NCBI GenBank assembly: GCA_004194705.1
Contig: SADC01000175.1
Location: forward strand, 62,001 to 126,000
DNA length: 64,000 bases
Source of the DNA: Ditylenchus dipsaci
Lineage: Eukaryota > Nematoda > Chromadorea > Rhabditida > Anguinidae
Reading direction: 5' to 3'
The notes beneath the pieces were generated by a model. It was not told the origin of the DNA. It did not search any database and was given only the letters and a program-made list of their open reading frames with translations. The position numbers and the translations under genes are program-made. This document shows, in pieces, positions 58,201 to 61,200 of this stretch. The first letter of the stretch is position 1, and every line of letters begins with the position of its first letter.

Positions 58201-61200
58201 GTGTTTTCATTTGTGGTGCCAAGTAAGTTTTCTTTGTCAGAAAAACACGGGAAACAGAATTCCCTTTCGATGTTGAATTTTTGAATTTTTTTAATTTCGC
58301 TACAGTCGAACCTTGATAAACCGGCACCCCGATAAACCGGCACCCCGATAAACCGGCACCCTCGATAAACCGGCACCCTGAGTCCTGTTCAGCAGGCCGA
58401 AAATGAAAATCAACTAAACGACACCCCGATAAACCGGCACCTCGATAAACTGGCACCCTGAGTCCTGTTTAGCAGGCCGACAATGAAAATCAACAAAACG
58501 ACAGCCGATAAACCGGCACCTCTATAATCCGGCACCCTAAGGTCGGTTTTTAGGGGTGTCGGCTTATCGAGGTTTGACTGTATGCGTGCAGAAATAGACT
58601 TTTAATTTAACAAACGCGCAAGAATTGTATTCAATCAGAAACTATTCTCTCAATTTTTTTGAATTCTGTGAAAAGCATCATGTAGAAGAGGAATAAGTCC
58701 ATCTTTTAAGCGGTTGTTTTTACTCTCACCTCTAAAGTAGGACAGCAATCCACGCGAAAAAATTGATCTACATGTTAAAAATACATCCCTTCATAAGGTT
58801 GTAACTTCCAATAAATTCTGTGGACAACCTCAATCTATTGAGCGCAAGGATGGTGTTTTCTAACATGCTGTCAATTGCTCGGATGTAAAAGCGAAAAAAA
58901 TAGAAGCAGCGAAAAACGCAATCAATTTATCGCAATTTGCTTGTGTCACCTACTTAACTGAAAAAGTTTTCGTGTATATTAATTATATGTGCTTAGCGTA
59001 CTAAATGAGAATACTGAATTTCGAGAGATTTTCAATTTTAAGCAGCATTTGTCCCAAAAGCTACAGTAAACATTGTAGACTTTCTTTTACAAGACAAGTG
59101 CACACCACTTCATCATACCCAATCCCATGGACTATCAAGCAACTGTAAAAAGGACAATTAAGGAAACCATGTCAATTATCACAACATTTTTTATTCAACA
59201 ACAACAACACATGGAGACATTGCATGATTCTAAGGATTGTACTCGATGGGCAGATTCTTACGACGCACCATGCCATCTCCCTGGAACCATTCGCGACGGA
59301 ACTGCTTGGCGGCTCCATCAGGCGTGTTGGTCCACTCGACGGTGATGCGATCATTCTGCGTGTCCTCAGAGCCAAAGTCGAACGAATCGCAAGACACAGC
59401 CATCAGCACAGATTCCTTAGGATCGAGCACTCCACATGGCGGACCCACTCCAAGGCGCTTCGAGTTCGTAGTCTTGATGGCCCACCCGATACGACGACCG
59501 CCCGCATTGATGATCTGCCAAATAAATCGGATAAATAAAGTCACATCGTAAAAAATTAACAAACCTTGATGTGGTAGGTGTGCTTGTCGTCGTAAGGAGC
59601 GTTGAAGACCACCTTCGAGTTCGGCTGCGTGTTGATGTCACCTGGAGGAACGGAAGCCATTTTTACAGAGAGCGAGGAAGAGCGACTGTTGACGAGCAAA
59701 GCAAACGACCAAACTGATGATAAAGGCTGGAAAACTTCGTTTATATAGGGCCTAAATTTCAAACTTCAGTTTTAATATTTGTCTTGTAAAGAATCTATAG
59801 GACTTTTCATTTCCAAAGACTGGAAATGGCCGTAGTTTCATGTTTCTCATTCATTCGAGTGGTTGCTGTTATGCTATGCGCTTGCTTATCTTAATCGGAA
59901 TTGATATTTATCGCTCTCAATTTCAGAAAGCTCTGTCGTGTCTGGTGTCAAGAGTAAATATGATCGGCATCGCATGTCTTCTAATCTTCTTGGTGAGCCA
60001 TCTTATCGGATGCGCGAAGAAGCAGAAGTCGAAGCGACAGGAAGATCAGAAAACCATTGGATTGAATGGACTTTCGTCGCCGAAAGAAAGTAAGTAAAAT
60101 ACTGTCCCCTTGACTTTCTAATTGAATCGCCTGTTTTAGAGCAGACTCCGATGGCCAAGTCGACGGTTTCTACACTTGCCCCAGCCTCTCTGCCGCTAAT
60201 CGAAGCAAATAATGCCGAAAAATCTGCTGGTGTCTCTTGTGCTGCCTCGTCGGACGACGAATTGGATACTGCTCTGGAAATCTCTGATGCAAAGCTTTCT
60301 CCGAAGCCGAACTCCAATGTGCAAAATACCCCAGTTGTGGTCTCTGTTGTCGAATTGAATTCCGATACTGCTGAAAAGTACAAAGGATCCATGACTGTTC
60401 CTCTTGGTATGTCCTATTTTTGATTATCAGTGTAATTGTTTGCCTTCTTTTTTCAGTCAATGATGACGTCGTGGGCGAGTTAGTGGATCCGAAGAAGTCG
60501 AAATACGCGTTTCCTGACACACCGAGTCTGATAGGCATCACTAATTCAAAGATTGAGCAGAGCACGATCAAAGTCAGTTCCCCGAATCACAAAATCTATC
60601 GGGCTTCGTCTCCTCCCTTCGGGCTCTCTCCAATCAACTCGGGAACTAAGTCTGCGTGTTCAAGCCCTGGGCAAACTAAGGTCTGTTAGTTTCATAGTCT
60701 GCTGCTTAACGTTGATTTTTTCGCTCAGGCCGATGCTGTCACTCCGAAAGGTGCTGAAGACGTGTTGGTTAAGGTAAAAAATGATGGGTTATTACTTTTT
60801 CTAATTATGATATTTAAGACTAGCGTTCGCGAGCCTCTGGTCATCTGCAGTGGTCTCAAATAAGCTAGCATCCAACATTGATGGCCAAATCAAGCGTTTT
60901 CTCCTATATTCCTTGTGATGTGTAAATTGATCAGTGCTCTTGTGTAATCTAAGTAATTGTGTCTGAATAAAAGATGTGCGGAGTAATGTTCTGTCTGTTA
61001 ATTTTCTGGTTCTTCTGTAGCTCTTTCCTCTTTCTACTTTATCCGTTGTGACTGCAGCTGTAAAAAATTTGTGGTAATGGTAGAGGAATTAACGTGCACG
61101 GAAAATTTTAACTCAAGACCGATCGTGTCCATCTCGATTAAAAACAAATCTATTAGAGGATTATTGCCGTTGCCGACAACGAGAATTTCAAATGTTTGAA

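Noticed and set aside
59224..59551. Plus-strand open frames of about 104 codons
   Set aside because: These are antisense shadows of the msp gene, whose protein on the minus strand matches the family over its full length.
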